This document shows positions 45,854-57,872 of a DNA stretch of 64,000 bases, one piece after another; position 1 is the first letter of the stretch; every line of letters starts with the position of its first letter. The stretch spans positions 29,715,606-29,779,605 of the forward strand of contig NC_030854.1 of assembly GCF_000208745.1 (NCBI RefSeq), read 5' to 3'. A model generated the notes under the pieces. It was not told the DNA's origin. It saw nothing but the letters and a program-made list of their open reading frames with translations, and did not search any database. The stretch is from Theobroma cacao. Taxonomy: Eukaryota > Streptophyta > Magnoliopsida > Malvales > Malvaceae. A program made the position numbers and the translations under genes.

Positions 45854-46262
45854 TCAAATCCTTGATTCTAGTTTATTGAGCTTAATAAAAGAATTTTCTT
45901 TAACTAAAATCAAAAGATCAACTATCTTAAAATCGAAATTGTATGAATGTTTTTTGAGATAACGAAGAAAACCATAAAAAACTTTTCCGCACCTAAAAAA
46001 AATCCCATCAAACCAACCTTCTTGTTGCAACTTTCACATCAATTCTTCGATTTCGATGAAATAGGAACCGACGAAGAATCAACAGAAACAGAAGGGAATG
46101 GTACAGTTGAAAAGTATCAACTTTCACTTCAGCTTTAGACTTGGAGACCAATTCTTTGAGAAAATCCTTGTAACAACACTTGGAGCATAAATTCTTGGTC
46201 TCCGACGAACCAAAGAAGCCGCAACCCTTCGCACATAGAGGAGGAAGATTAATGTTAGCCAT
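45854..46262 (-). pseudogene. A20/AN1 zinc-finger stress-associated protein (SAP) pseudogene
   Basis: From the ATG at 46262 the frame reads 'MANINLPPLCAKGCGFFGSS' and 'NLCSKCCYKDFLKEL', an A20 zinc finger with its four cysteines. After about residue 50 the reading frame shifts. In the next frame a Pro/Ser-rich linker is followed by 'CESCNKKVGLMGF', and later 'KVFYGFLRYLKKHSYNFDFK' and 'KENSFIKLNKLESRI', which is an AN1 finger and SAP C-terminus. The Arg before CESC has become a TGA stop, and several AN1 Cys and His residues are replaced or displaced by a further shift. Intronless SAPs of about 160-170 residues are ubiquitin-related stress regulators in plants. This copy can make only the A20 half, with a spurious 35-residue tail. 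Confidence 0.85.
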
Positions 46263-47055
46263 ATCGTAATTCTTTTGAATTTTTTTTTTTTTTTTGCAGT
46301 AATTTGCTTGTGAAAGATTTCTGAGTGAATGTTATTAGAACACTTGGTTCATATATTTATTTCTGAGTGAATATTATTATAACACTTGGTTCATATATTT
46401 ATATATATAGGCTTCGTATTGAGTCTATATCCTTGCTGGATTTGGATTTACTTATACTTGGATGAAATTTGATTGTTTATATTTGATAGTTAAATATTAA
46501 TTATGTTTATTTATTTTTAAAAATTTTTAAAATTTAAAATTTATTTATTAATAAAAGGATCATATATGATTAATTGACACCATGTAAAATCAATTTGCTA
46601 AATGCAAATCAAACCTAAACTTGTATATAATATGAATATTTTTAATTTTTTTTGTTAGTTGATGTGGCGATAACTAACTAGGAGTAGGATTTGTGCTGCT
46701 GCTTGAATATTATGTATTTATTAGGCTCTTCCAAAAGTTGCTAAAAATTAAATAACAAGCTTAATTTTTTTTTAGTACTAACAAGATCAATTGATACCTT
46801 TCTCATAATAATACTAGAATATAATGTACATATATAAATACTATAGAGATGTAAATACGATTTTATTTAAATTTTGAATTTCTTTTTAAATTAATGATGG
46901 CCGAACTAATTAAGAGAAATTCAAAGAGGAAGTTAATTATTAAATCGAAGTTCAAGTAAAAAAAATAAAAATTGTATTAAAACACAAATTCAAGATTTAT
47001 ATAAAATGAATTGAGTTCAAATTCAAGTCCGACACTATATTATATTTTTTTACTT

Positions 47056-47096
<41 letters not shown>

Positions 47097-47319
47097 GTGT
47101 GTGATTGTGTAGACAAAATCACACACTAAAATTATTTGATTTTGAACTCTTTTTAAGTTGATAATTATTGAATCTAATTGAGTAGAAAAATTCAAATAAT
47201 AAAGATATTTTATTGAACTGAATTGGAGTTACAGAAAATAAAAGTACTTGAATTGACGGTTAACTTCAATTTTCACCAACAAGCAAAGAACATGACATTA
47301 TGATTACCTCCTAATTAAT
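46263..47319. other. Intergenic AT-rich region
   Basis: Upstream of the SAP pseudogene there is a T-run at 46277-46296 and a 42-bp tandem duplication at about 46320-46404 ('tctgagtgaatgttattaga' unit). A TA microsatellite lies at 47060-47092. No gene is visible. Confidence 0.5.
46320..46404 (+). repeat. 42-bp tandem duplication
   Basis: 'ttctgagtgaatgttattag' plus 'aacacttggttcatatattt' is repeated with two or three differences. Confidence 0.85.
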
Positions 47320-47780
47320 TTCGTTTGCTTCCTTGAAGATATGAACGAAAACCATTCTGCCTATTGCCCTTTTAAGCTTGTCAAAATTTCAGAGAATAAT
47401 TTCTGGCTTGCCCAAGGTCTAGTTGCCGTGTTGTTCACCCATGAGACAGCCACACTAGAGTCGGGTTCCATCACTAAAAACTTCAAACCTCGCTAGGAGG
47501 ATATGCAGAAGAGGTGTCCTGATAGCCAAGACTTCATGCATTATTGAATTCTCGTGTGCTCAGCATCCCAAAGAAAATCCCACCATATTTCCATCTTTAT
47601 CTCTAAGAACACCACCACAATCCCGGTCCTGATTTTCTTCTAAGTCGAGCCATCCACGTTGATATTCAGCTCATCATCTCTTGGAGGGACCCAAACAATC
47701 TCTTTTCTCGGGTCCTCACCGGTAAGCGGTTTACTGGACAGCCAAGGCATTGTCCACCAACCTACCTCATCCATGGCAGC
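47320..47780 (-). pseudogene. LINE RNase H domain remnant
   Basis: Minus-strand frames read 'VWVPPRDDELNINVDGS', 'VLRDKDGNMVGFSLG', 'EVLAIRTPLLHILLARFEV', then 'EPDSSVAVSWVNNTATRPW'. This is the C-terminal RNase H domain found in plant LINEs and related sequences (N.DGS / GGVLRD..G / AE..A...AL / E.DS..AV.W). Frameshifts and stops occur about every 30-40 codons. It lies just 3' of the PP2A B56 gene and in the same orientation, but is unrelated to it. Confidence 0.75.
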
Positions 47781-47842
47781 ATCCTTCTCTAAGGCATTAA
47801 TCCAATATTTGTCAATGCAAGGTGAGTATTATGAAGCTGATA

Positions 47843-49024
47843 TCACTTCAAATGCATCAAGCATTCCTCATATAATTCGGGATCAATATATATCAAAGAA
47901 TTGCTAACATCATGCGCCAACTTCTGTATTTCAGGCCGCCAATGGTTCATTGCACTTTCTTCCAAGTCAGTAAAGATAATTGGCAAGATAACATCCAAAT
48001 ACTGTTTAATTAAGTTTTGAATGTTACCATGAATATTGAACAAAGACAAGCCTTTTTCTGCCACCTTCAAATGTGGACTACTCAAGCAGATGGCAATGCG
48101 GCCGAACAAAGGTATCATAAATAGTTGAAATCCATCAGGCTGTGTTTCCTCTAAAACCCTCTCAACCCCATCCAAGAAGAAGTACTCTCTGGCACTACCC
48201 ACGGTTGGCCAATGCCTAAGCATCCCCTGTATAACAGTATCAGCAAGCTTGCAATCCTTTTCCACGAATTTTTGAATGCAGCTATTCAAGTGTAAGTAGA
48301 ACAAGACAAGCCATTTTGATTTGTAAAGCGGAATCAGCCCTCGAACAAGGAAGAGCCTGTACTCCTCTTGGACCCCCAAATCATCATCATCTTCTTCTTC
48401 AACGACAATACTTCGGAGGAAAAGCAAAAGGTGTGGGATACCATTATGTTTTTCGTTCCCACAACAATAGAACACATTGAAAACAGAACTTCGGATAAGT
48501 TTTCTGTGCACACCAAATTTTCGATAGATAACTTGCAGAACAGAAACTAAAGCACCCCTTTCCCTTCGATCTTCAGATTGAAAAAGATCGAACAACCTAA
48601 GGATAAAAGAGGGCTTAATGCAAGGAGCAGCCAGTTGAGGATCCGTCATGGGCGACTTGAGTAACGAGGAAAGGAACCTATAAACTAATTCCAGATGAGG
48701 CCAAGAGGGATCTTGGAAAGGGATATCGTCGATTCCGTTTCTCCTATTGATGTAATAGGACTCCCCAAACCGAATGGCAGCTGCTGCATTGGTAGAGGAA
48801 TGGGGCAAGGCTCGGAACAAATTCGAAGACACCAAGTCGATGCTCTCTCGAAAGAAAACGTTGGAAAACTTGGTGAGATTCCTTTGGGCGCAAGAAACGT
48901 AAGTACAGAGCTGAGAGAAGCTGTTTATCTCCAGCAAAATCTTCTCAAAAACCGTGACACGACAGGAAGACTTGATCTTTCTTTTATCAATGCTTCTCTT
49001 TCCTTTCCAGGAATTTTCACCCAT
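47843..49024 (-). CDS. PP2A B56/B'-type regulatory subunit, divergent and intronless, 393 residues
   Basis: One uninterrupted minus-strand frame runs from ATG 49024 to TGA 47843. The B56 repeat array is recognisable throughout: 'DIPFQDPSWPHLELVYRFLS', 'IKPSFILRLFDLFQSEDRRE', 'VIYRKFGVHRKLIRSSVFNV', 'GLIPLYKSKWLVLFYLHLN', 'KFVEKDCKLADTVIQGMLRHW', 'PLFGRIAICLSSPHLKVAEK'. B56 subunits are all-helical HEAT-like scaffolds that direct the PP2A core enzyme to substrates. This one lacks the usual extended N- and C-terminal tails. It has an acidic insertion (VEEEDDDDLG) in the middle and changes the usual LPLHK block to IPLYK. The frame is intact over 1.18 kb, so it is probably expressed or only recently retired. 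Divergence from canonical B' proteins may mean altered substrate choice. Confidence 0.88.
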   Translation of the reverse strand: MGENSWKGKRSIDKRKIKSSCRVTVFEKILLEINSFSQLCTYVSCAQRNLTKFSNVFFRESIDLVSSNLFRALPHSSTNAAAAIRFGESYYINRRNGIDDIPFQDPSWPHLELVYRFLSSLLKSPMTDPQLAAPCIKPSFILRLFDLFQSEDRRERGALVSVLQVIYRKFGVHRKLIRSSVFNVFYCCGNEKHNGIPHLLLFLRSIVVEEEDDDDLGVQEEYRLFLVRGLIPLYKSKWLVLFYLHLNSCIQKFVEKDCKLADTVIQGMLRHWPTVGSAREYFFLDGVERVLEETQPDGFQLFMIPLFGRIAICLSSPHLKVAEKGLSLFNIHGNIQNLIKQYLDVILPIIFTDLEESAMNHWRPEIQKLAHDVSNSLIYIDPELYEECLMHLK

Positions 49025-49305
49025 GCCTATGAATCACTAGATTGATTGCTGATTAGGGTTTTTCTTTTCTTTACCTCTTTCTACTGTTTAGAAAGAAACA
49101 CAGTTATAGTTTTACTGTACTACGGCATATTCATAACATATTTATAAAAAAAAAAATTGAGAGATTTGTGGAGATAGCAGTTGCAAATTTTCAAAGGCGG
49201 TGGGGTGCTCTTAGTCTAAAACAGTTTTGTCCAATTTTTTTTTATTATTTTGATCTCAGCTACTACTATGTTTTCCTTTTTTCTTTATATATTTTATTGT
49301 ATTTT
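49025..49305. promoter_or_regulatory. Upstream region of the B56-like gene
   Basis: This is the probable 5' UTR and proximal promoter for the minus-strand gene. It is pyrimidine-rich on the plus strand near the start ('tttttcttttctttacctct'). No firm elements were assigned. Confidence 0.35.
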
Positions 49306-50245
49306 TGACATAATACCTAAAACAACTCTTAAATTATTTTAAAAAATTCAAATAAATTTTTATTTTTTTATACGTTCAATTAAACCCTTATATTTTTATT
49401 CCAAGTTAAATAAGTCTTTATACTTTTTTTGAATCATATATAAGTTTTTATAATTAATTATTGACTTAATTAAAATGTCACTTGTTATTTATATCACGTG
49501 ACGTAAATATAATATATTAATATGTTATAATTGATTATGATGTAACATACGGACATATTATAATTTATAATGGCCTAACATGCTAATTGGTATGATGACA
49601 TGATTGTTAGAAAACAAAATAAGAAAAAAAGAGAAAGAATACTTGAGGCGTGCTATAACACACTTTCTTTACGAGTTGTTGTCTACTTTGAGGATTTGTA
49701 AATAAAAACTCTCTAGGATACAATGAGCTTATTGCATAATACTTTAAATGAATAAGGTCTGATTGAATATATGTTCCTTTTATAGACATTGAAAAGTTGT
49801 GTCTAATTTGTTTCAACGGACATGTCTTGTTTGGTTTTAAGAAATGTGCTTGTTGAAAATACTAAATAATTAATCAACATATTTCAACAAATATGTTTGA
49901 AAATGCTTCTCTTTATTTAAGAGTCATGTCTTAATCTAAATAGACACTTAATTTAAATAGTCACTTTAATTTGAATAATCACATATGAATAAAACTTCTT
50001 TATATTACAAACTATCTAACAATAATCATATAGCATTTTTCACTCTCTACATCAATGTTAAGTCAATGCCATGTGAGTATAAAACAACAAATGATATTTT
50101 GACTAATGACCATCAATAATCCATTAATCATAAGAGCTTATTTTAGTCAAAATAAAAATATAAGAATTTGATTATATGTAATAAAAAGAATAAAAAATTT
50201 ATTTGAATTTTCTTAAATAATTCAAAGACTTTGCGAATATTGTAT
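49306..50245. mobile_element. Foldback element, copy 2, interrupted by a solo LTR
   Basis: The left arm ('attcaaataaatttttattt' ... 'ccaagttaaataagtcttta') and the right arm ('aaaataaaaatataagaatt' ... 'aatttatttgaattttctta') are inverted complements, and both resemble copy 1 at 34603-35060. The middle is split by a 417-bp LTR at 49605-50021. Without it the element would be about 520 bp. Confidence 0.7.
49605..50021 (-). mobile_element. Solo LTR nested in the foldback element
   Basis: On the minus strand the unit begins TGTTAGATAG and ends TTTTCTAACA, with inverted TGTTAG/CTAACA ends. It holds a TATA-like 'CTATAAAAGG' at about 49786-49795. The flanks are ATGAT and ATAAT, which fits a 5-bp target duplication with one later change. 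No internal retroelement sequence is present. Size and ends fit a small copia-type LTR. Confidence 0.7.
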
Positions 50246-52962
50246 TCATATTTTTTATTTGAAAAAGGTATTTTCAGATACGACTCAATAACTTTAAAAG
50301 CCTAAAATACCTAAATATTCAAATGAGATTTTTTTTATTGAAATTAAGAAAATTACCATTAGTTGAAGATCATTAAATATATATTATATTCATTGGAAAT
50401 AAAAAAAATAATTGAGAATTAATAACATTGTGAAAATTAAACAGTGATAAAAAAAATAGAGATTTATTAAGCACATAATTAAGAAAGTGAGAGAATATAT
50501 CATTTTATTAATTATCTTGACTTTTACATAATTAGAGAAATAAGATAAATAGTTTGAATTATAAGGATGTAGAAAGTAAGAGAAAATAGATATTTAATAG
50601 GTACGTAATTTAAGAAATATTTTATTTATTATCTTCATTTTTATATTTTTAATATAATTAATTATATTATATAAAATCATGAGACTCATAAAAAATTGTG
50701 ACCTAAAGCAAATGCTTTCGTGACTTTATACTAAAGCCGGTCTTAGATATTTCAATTGTATTCTTTGAACAAGGAATCACTTACAAATTAGTAAGCCAAA
50801 TGTTCCCATACAAATTACTTTTAAGTCATTTAAAAAAATATTTGAAGACAACATTGGGTGCATATATATTTTTTATACACCATGTACTTTTTACGCCATA
50901 TTTATATTTTAAGTAGATTTGATATCTATGAGAGACATATAGATGCATCAAATTGCAAAAGGAAAAAGGAAATCATGTACATTACCATGCTACTATTTTG
51001 TTATATTGTGAGAATAACCATAACAAAAGCTAAGAATACGAGCAGCAAACGTTGGATTGCAATATAAAGTACACAATAGTTCATAAAGTAATGTAATTAC
51101 ATAAAAAGTTTCTTTTACGTGACTGTTTCATGGGGTGGTTGCCTTCATGCAACTCTGATGTGTATCAAAATTGGAAACAATGCATTGGACTTTAATTATA
51201 ATTAAAGTTTGTCAAACAATACTTATTTTTTCCAAAAAAAAAAGAATAAAAATGTCAAATTAGTGATTAGAATATTAATTAATACTAAAACTAGAAAATT
51301 ATAAAGAATATATCATATCAATTATAATTTTTTTTAAGAGGGGGCCATGTTCTAAAGTTTTGAAGGGCCAAGATAAAAAAATTGTTGTACTTTTTGGCTT
51401 AAAATGTAATTAATTGCTATGATTATTATTTTATATATGAAAGTTTTAAAACTTTACAAATGAGTTTAACTAATAATATATATGTATCCATTTCAAATAA
51501 TTATGCGCAGTTTATTTATTTTTACTATAAATTTGGTAGCTGCCAATTATTGAAATTGTTTATAAAGATTAAAAACATCCATGTATATGATAACTTTTTC
51601 TTTATGACAAACTTTAATGGGTGCCACAGGCGGAAGAAAAATCCTTTCCTCTTCTTATATCATAATTAAAACATAACCATTTATTAAATTAACGCCATTT
51701 GCTCTTCTCAAGGCATTATAGATTTCTTTTTTCTTTTATTTTACTCTTAAATTTTTCACCCAAATGTTGCAACACAGCAGGGCATTCAAGCAACACCAAT
51801 GGCAAAGTCTGCCCCTCCAAAATCTAAGAGAAAGGAAAATTATATTCCATTCATACTTAAAAGAAAAGAAAAGAAAAAGAAAAAGATATGATGTTAACAT
51901 GTTCAAAGTTTGTAGTCAACTTTTGTCACAAGAAACGATAGCTAGACCGCAACTTTACAATATGACGGAGTGCGCAGTTAAATTCCGAGAAGATAACTTT
52001 TAACTCTTTCTTAGTTACTAAGAATTAAGCCAATAATGGGACTAAGTGGGGTGGGATGGCGCTCTCTTTAAAGCTTTCAGTCACTGAATGATTGTACCGA
52101 CCTCAAAGAAAGCAAACTAAAATTTACAAGTTGTTGAGCCTTCCTAGAAAGCAAGGAAACGAAATACTTCGGAGCTGAAAAATGTTGGTGTTATGATCCA
52201 CGTCAACTTTTAAAAGGTATTTCACGTTTTAATTTATTGGAGTTTATAATTTCGTTTTTAAAAAATATCTCACGATAAGATAATGTGAACATATAAATGC
52301 TCAATTAAAAAAGAAAAATGTAATTTCCAAATGCAGATAATTGCTAATAGTAAATAAATTGCAGTTACCAAAAATAAAACTCCCAAGCTGTTGGGACTTG
52401 AGAGAGAAAGAGAAGCTCAAAGCACGTCCAGCCATTAGTCTTCCTTGCAAAAGAATCACTATTGACCGTTTTAGTACTAGTAAGTTAATGGGTAAAATAT
52501 ATTAATATTTTTAATTTTTAATTATAATTATATGTCCATCTCAAATATATAAACAACGTTAATTTTTAAATATGAAATGTCTAAAATATTTTTTTTTCCA
52601 ACAGTTTCTTTTCTCTTAAGTTGGCCGATGGCGTTCTTTTACAACGATCAGCCATCCATTGTATCCATTAACTGTATAACATTAGAATGTAATTTTCATT
52701 ATACACATTATAAAAAATATGCTCTCACTTTCCTCGTACAAAACCCTACCTAAGTTAATGCATAATTGATTGCTTGACCTTACATTGCCTGACTTTATAT
52801 CAGAGCTAAAGATACGCAAGAGCCAAAGCTAGCGAATAAATCCTTTGCGTGAGCAGTTTTGAGAAAACTTTTCGAGTAGTCATTGCCTTTTTCTATATGC
52901 ATTTGTAAGACGAACAGTTCTAGGAAACTTGCTTTCAACTTTCAGAAGAAACTTCAAAAGTC
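50246..52962. other. Intergenic region upstream of the helicase gene
   Basis: About 2.7 kb of AT-rich DNA has no supported gene; frames at 50858-51067, 51460-51669 and 51764-52003 are short and lack motifs. The last few hundred bases (about 52780-52962) are more balanced in composition and probably contain the helicase promoter and 5' UTR. Confidence 0.5.
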
Positions 52963-55900
52963 ATGGACAAGAGTGGGAGTGGCTGTGGCTCCAAGAAAGA
53001 AAATACTGATAAGGGAAGAAGCTTGATAGATTTGGTGTTTTCTTGGTCTTTTGGAGATGCCCTCAACGAAAGTCTTTACAAAGGCCAGGTTTATTATATA
53101 TATGCACACTATATATGCTTGCCCACAAGCCCTTTGGTGTTATACAGATAGATGCATATGGCAACTTCAACAATTTTTATCTCTAGATTCTGTTCAATGT
53201 TTATATATATGCTTCCAGCATTTGTAATTTGTTTTTGTTGTGTTTCATTTTCCTCTTGCATTTATACTTCCCCACGCCTTCTTTGATCTAAAGCTATGTT
53301 TAATGAACTCTTCATTTTAATCCATTGTACCCTTGTTCAACACTTGGTAGAAGTTTAGAAATTTTATAGGTATGACACTGAATATATTGCAAAATTAATG
53401 CAAGAAAATCAAGTGCATGGAATATATGGATCCTAAAATGTTCATTGATCTCAATATATATGCTTTACCCTATTTTTGTGCACCTTTTTCGAAGTCTGTT
53501 GCTGTAAATCCATTGCTGTGTTCAATAGATTAACAAGTGTATAGTTACTTTGTTTTTAAGTATTGTTGTTAACATTTGAATCTTCCTGGATTTTTTATCC
53601 CTTTTTTGTAATTGAAATGAGCAGGTGAAGAAGATCCCAGAGACATTTAAGTCTTCTTCAGAGTACTTGCACTCCTTTGTTGCCCCTCTTATCGAGGAAA
53701 CTCATGCAGACTTGCTCTCAGGCATGAAAAGGGTGTCTCAGGCACCTTCACGTCAACTAGATTCTGTTACAAGGGATAAACGTTACAAACCACCCAAAGA
53801 CTTGATTTATAAGATTGTTTTGAAGAGGGACTCTAAAAAGAGTGATTTAGCAACATATCAACCACAGAGTGGAGATCTTGTTACGTTAACAGATGTGAGA
53901 CCAAAGTGCACCAGTGATTTGAACCGGTCAAAAATGTCTTATCTTCTTGCATATGTCCAAGGAGTTAAGAAGTATCCTGATGAACTCTTCATACGGTCAT
54001 CAAAGCCAATAATGATCGAAGAAGATATGCAAAGAAAAGAGAAAATATCTCAACAGAAGCCTACTTTCTTTTTTGTCTTTTTAATTAACATGACTACAAA
54101 TATTAGAATATGGAAGGCTTTGCACCCAGATCCTAAAGGAGGGAACCTTAATATGATCAACAAAGTTGTTCAAATGAATGGAGCTGTAAGAATTTTGATT
54201 TCATCCTGATGAAGTGGATTAATTTTAGCTGTAATTGTGCATGAAATCTTATTCCCTTGGCTAATGTTTCTTTCATTATCTGTTTTTGCAGGATGAAGAA
54301 GACTGTCCCATGTGCTTATCTGAAAAGAAATCTGGCACTGTTCTTCCATTTAATTCTAAGGGGTTAAATGATTCCCAAGAAGCTGCAATTATAAGTTGCA
54401 TTAATACACAGGCTTGCCATCATCAAAATACAGTTAAACTCATATGGGGTCCTCCAGGGACAGGGAAAACTAAAACAGTTGGTTCGTTGTTGTTTGCTCT
54501 TCTTAGAATGAAATGCGGGACAATTACATGTGCTCCAACCAACATTGCAGTGGTGGAAGTGGCATCAAGGCTCATGAGCTTAGTTAAAGGAACACTTAAA
54601 TATGACACTTACGGATTTGGGGATATAGTTTTATTTGGGAATGGAGAGAGAATGAAGATTGATGATCATGAGGATCTTCTTGATGTATTTCTTGATTATC
54701 GTGTGGAGATATTGGACAAGTGTTTTTCACCATACTGTGGGTGGAGGACTAGTTTGGTGTCAATGATAGATTTTCTTGAAGACCCTGAAAGGCAGTACTC
54801 TCAGTACTTAGCGAATAGAGAACTAGAAAACCAGAAAACGGAGGAGGAAAACTGTGATGAGAACCTCAAGGACAAGGACAGCACCAACCATAAACTGGAA
54901 GGGAAAAACTGTGATGTGAACCTCAAGGACAAGAAGAGCAAGAATTCATGGAGAAAAGTTATCAATGAGACCTTGAAACAAAAAGAAACCAAGAAAAAAC
55001 ATGTAGCTTCTAAAACAGAGAATCGTTTAAAGCCTGATGAGAAACAGGGTACACATGGAGCTTTCCTAGAGAAAAAAAATGCACAAGAAGCAGGAGCAGA
55101 AACATGTAAGGAGGATCCTATCACTTTGCAGGAATTCATCAAGAAGAGATTTTGTGTCTTCTATGAGCGGCTGAAATTTTGTGTTGTAAACTTGTACACA
55201 CACTTGCCAACTCATCTTGTTTCATTAGAACTGGTGAAGACCATGATGATAGCTCTTGATTTGCTCGGTTCCCTTGAAACTTTGTTAAATCGTCCTAAAA
55301 GTGATAAAGGCTTGAAGATTGCCCTTAATGATACTGAAACTGAAAGTGAGATTGGTCACTTTGCAAAGTTGAGAGTTGCAAGGAAACATTGCCTGCAGAG
55401 ACTCAAATCACTTCCTCTGTCATTTCCGGTTCCAGAATTCAGTGAAAAAATCATTATAAAAAATTTTTGCTTAGATAATGCTTGTCTACTTTTCTGTACC
55501 GCATCAAGCTCTTTTAAATTGAATCCAAAAAGAACAGTGCCACTGGAGTTGTTGGTTATTGATGAAGCTGCTCAGCTCAGAGAATGTGAATCGACTATTC
55601 CCTTTCAACTTCCAGGTCTCCGCCATGCTGTTCTGATAGGGGATGAGCACCAACTGCCTGCCATGACCCAAAGCAAGGTTTAGCATTCTATCCTTCTAGT
55701 GTCTTTCTTTCAACTTATTATTTCTTTAAGGTTTTCACTTGTCTAATATCTACAATTTGTACCTTCAACAGAGTTCTGGTCAGGCTGAATTCGCAAGAAG
55801 TTTGTTTGAAAGGCTCGTCTTACTAGGACAAAAGAAACAATTACTCAATGTCCAGTATAGGATGCATCCAGCTATAAGCTCATTTCCGAATAAGGAATTC

Positions 55901-57872
55901 TATGATGGTAAAATTTTGGATGCTCCAAATGTAAAAGACAGAAGCCATGAGAAGCATTTTCTTCATGGAAGCATGTATGGCACCTACTCATTTATCAATG
56001 TAACCTGTGGAAAGGAGCAATTTGATCATCTGCATAGTCGAAAAAATATGGTTGAGGTTGCTGTCGTCTGTAAGTTAGTTGCTAACCTCTTCAAAGGTAT
56101 GGTTTATATGAACTAGCAATAGTTTTCAAATTCATTAAAGAAGTGAAAGAAAAAGACATCGAAAAAGTTGATTCAAAGTTTGTTTGCAAGGACACTGTGG
56201 AATTATTTCAGTTACCTCCTTTATAGTTGTTTGGGTGCTAATATAATTCTTCCCATCACAGAGTTCACTGGCACAAGACAAAGAGTTTGCATTGGTGTTA
56301 TATCACCCTACAAGGCTCAAGTTCATGCAATTCAAGGGAAGCTCGAAAATAAATACAGTGAATGTGCAGATAGTGGCTTCACTGTTAGCGTTCGCTCTGT
56401 TGATGGGTTTCAAGGAGGCGAGGAGGATGTGATAATCATCTCTACTGTCAGGTGTAACATAAATGGGTCAATCGGTTTTTTATCCAATCATCAAAGGGCA
56501 AATGTTGCACTGACACGCGCAAGGTAAGTATAGATCAGAATATAGGTAAACTCCGAAAATTCCTATGTTGAGAGCATTTAGTAACTTTGCCACTTGTTCT
56601 ATCTGTTCTACAGGCATTGCCTCTGGATATTGGGGAATGAAGCTACATTTATTAAAAGTGGTTCTGTATGGAAGAAACTAGTTACTGATGCCAGGAGAAG
56701 GGGTTGTTTCTACGATGCTGATGAGGACAAGCATTTGGCTCAAGCTATTACAACTGCCTTGTTTGAGCTTAAACAATTTGATAGTCTAATGAGCATGGAC
56801 TCTCCACTGTTTAAGGAGGCAAAATGGAGGGTATGCTGGTTTATTATATTGCTCTTTGTTTTAGTTATATTTGTTGAGGACTGTTACCCTTTCTAGTGTA
56901 CTTATAGCACTTACTTTCTTCTCAAGAAGAAGAAATAGGCACTTACTGTCATCTTGAAACAGGTTTGCTTGAGCAATGACTTTAAGAAATCTGTGGCAAG
57001 CATTAAAAACCCAGAATTACTTAAGCAAATTCTTAACCTGTTGGAAAAGCTTTCAAGTGGATGGCGTCAAACTCCAGAGCAAAAGAACCACAGGAAGAAT
57101 AAACACACTGCTGTAGGTGGTTCTTCTGGCCTGCTAGAGGTGTATCCAGTCAATGGTTCCTTGAATCTCCTTTGGAGTGTAGATGTCATCAAGGAAAACT
57201 CACACTTTATCCAAATTTTGACGGTTTGGGACATGTTGCCATCGTTGGATTTACCAAAGGTTGCAAAGAATTTAGAGGCCTTATTTGGCAAATACACAGT
57301 AAATAAGATGATTCACTGCAAATGCAAGTGCTTGGAAGGGTAAGTCATTATTCCATTTAACTCACTTGGGCATCTTTTTCCTTGTTGTGATCTGAAAATA
57401 TATAGTGTTTACTTTAAACGGCCTAGATTAGCAATGTTAATGTAGCATGATATTGTTTATTTGATTGAGTTTAGGATATTAATACCCTAATAATTTTCAT
57501 TATTTAATGATCAAATGCATCCTATTTTACATTTTCTGCTATAAGAAATCTTTGTTCTTGATCAATAAATACTTGTATAGGAATTTGGTTGTTCCAATGA
57601 GATGGCCAATGAAGGACTGCCTCATGCAGAGTGTCGGCCGGGAAGATGATATCATGTCAAGATCATTTGCATCCCTCAGCCTTGCAAATAAATCAAGTGC
57701 ATCCCATGCAGATTCTAAGTAAGTTCCAGATTTAAATCCTTAGTTTAATTGTTTGAAATCCCCACTAATGGATTTTTTATTGTCCATATTTCTTTCTCTC
57801 TTTTTCAGAGTTCGAAGTCGAGGAAAGTGGAGATTAAAGCAATTGGATTGCAGTCAAAATCGTGATCAGTAG
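52963..57872 (+). CDS. SEN1/UPF1-like superfamily 1 helicase, 9 exons, 1151 residues
   Basis: Exons: 52963-53088, 53625-54185, 54292-55677, 55772-56096, 56262-56523, 56614-56830, 56963-57339, 57581-57718 and 57809-57872. All introns are GT-AG and phases agree. The SF1B helicase motifs are all present: Walker A GPPGTGKT (residues 282-289), Walker B DEAA (653-656), GDEHQLPA (motif III, about 680), YRMHP (720-724), '[19 protein letters not shown]' (motif V) and '[16 protein letters not shown]' (motif VI). A lysine- and glutamate-rich insertion with a near-duplicated 19-codon unit ('NCD.NLKDK') sits between motifs I and II. The C-terminal part ends '[14 protein letters not shown]' plus a short basic tail. 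Relatives are the plant SEN1-like helicases that unwind RNA or RNA-DNA hybrids and act in RNA processing and surveillance. The exact substrate and partners of this member are unknown. No stop or missing catalytic residue was found. Confidence 0.93.

Noticed and set aside
47659..47907. 82-codon plus-strand frame
   Set aside because: It overlaps the antisense of the LINE RNase H remnant and the B56 3' end and has no motif.
48695..49045. 116-codon plus-strand frame
   Set aside because: It is the antisense shadow of the B56-like gene, whose protein is clearly recognisable.
54050..54110. Unspliced intron or frameshift inside helicase exon 2
   Set aside because: The hydrophobic stretch '[20 protein letters not shown]' matches the family's conserved block and the frame is continuous.
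54801..55142. 113-codon minus-strand frame
   Set aside because: It is the antisense of the lysine-rich helicase insertion.
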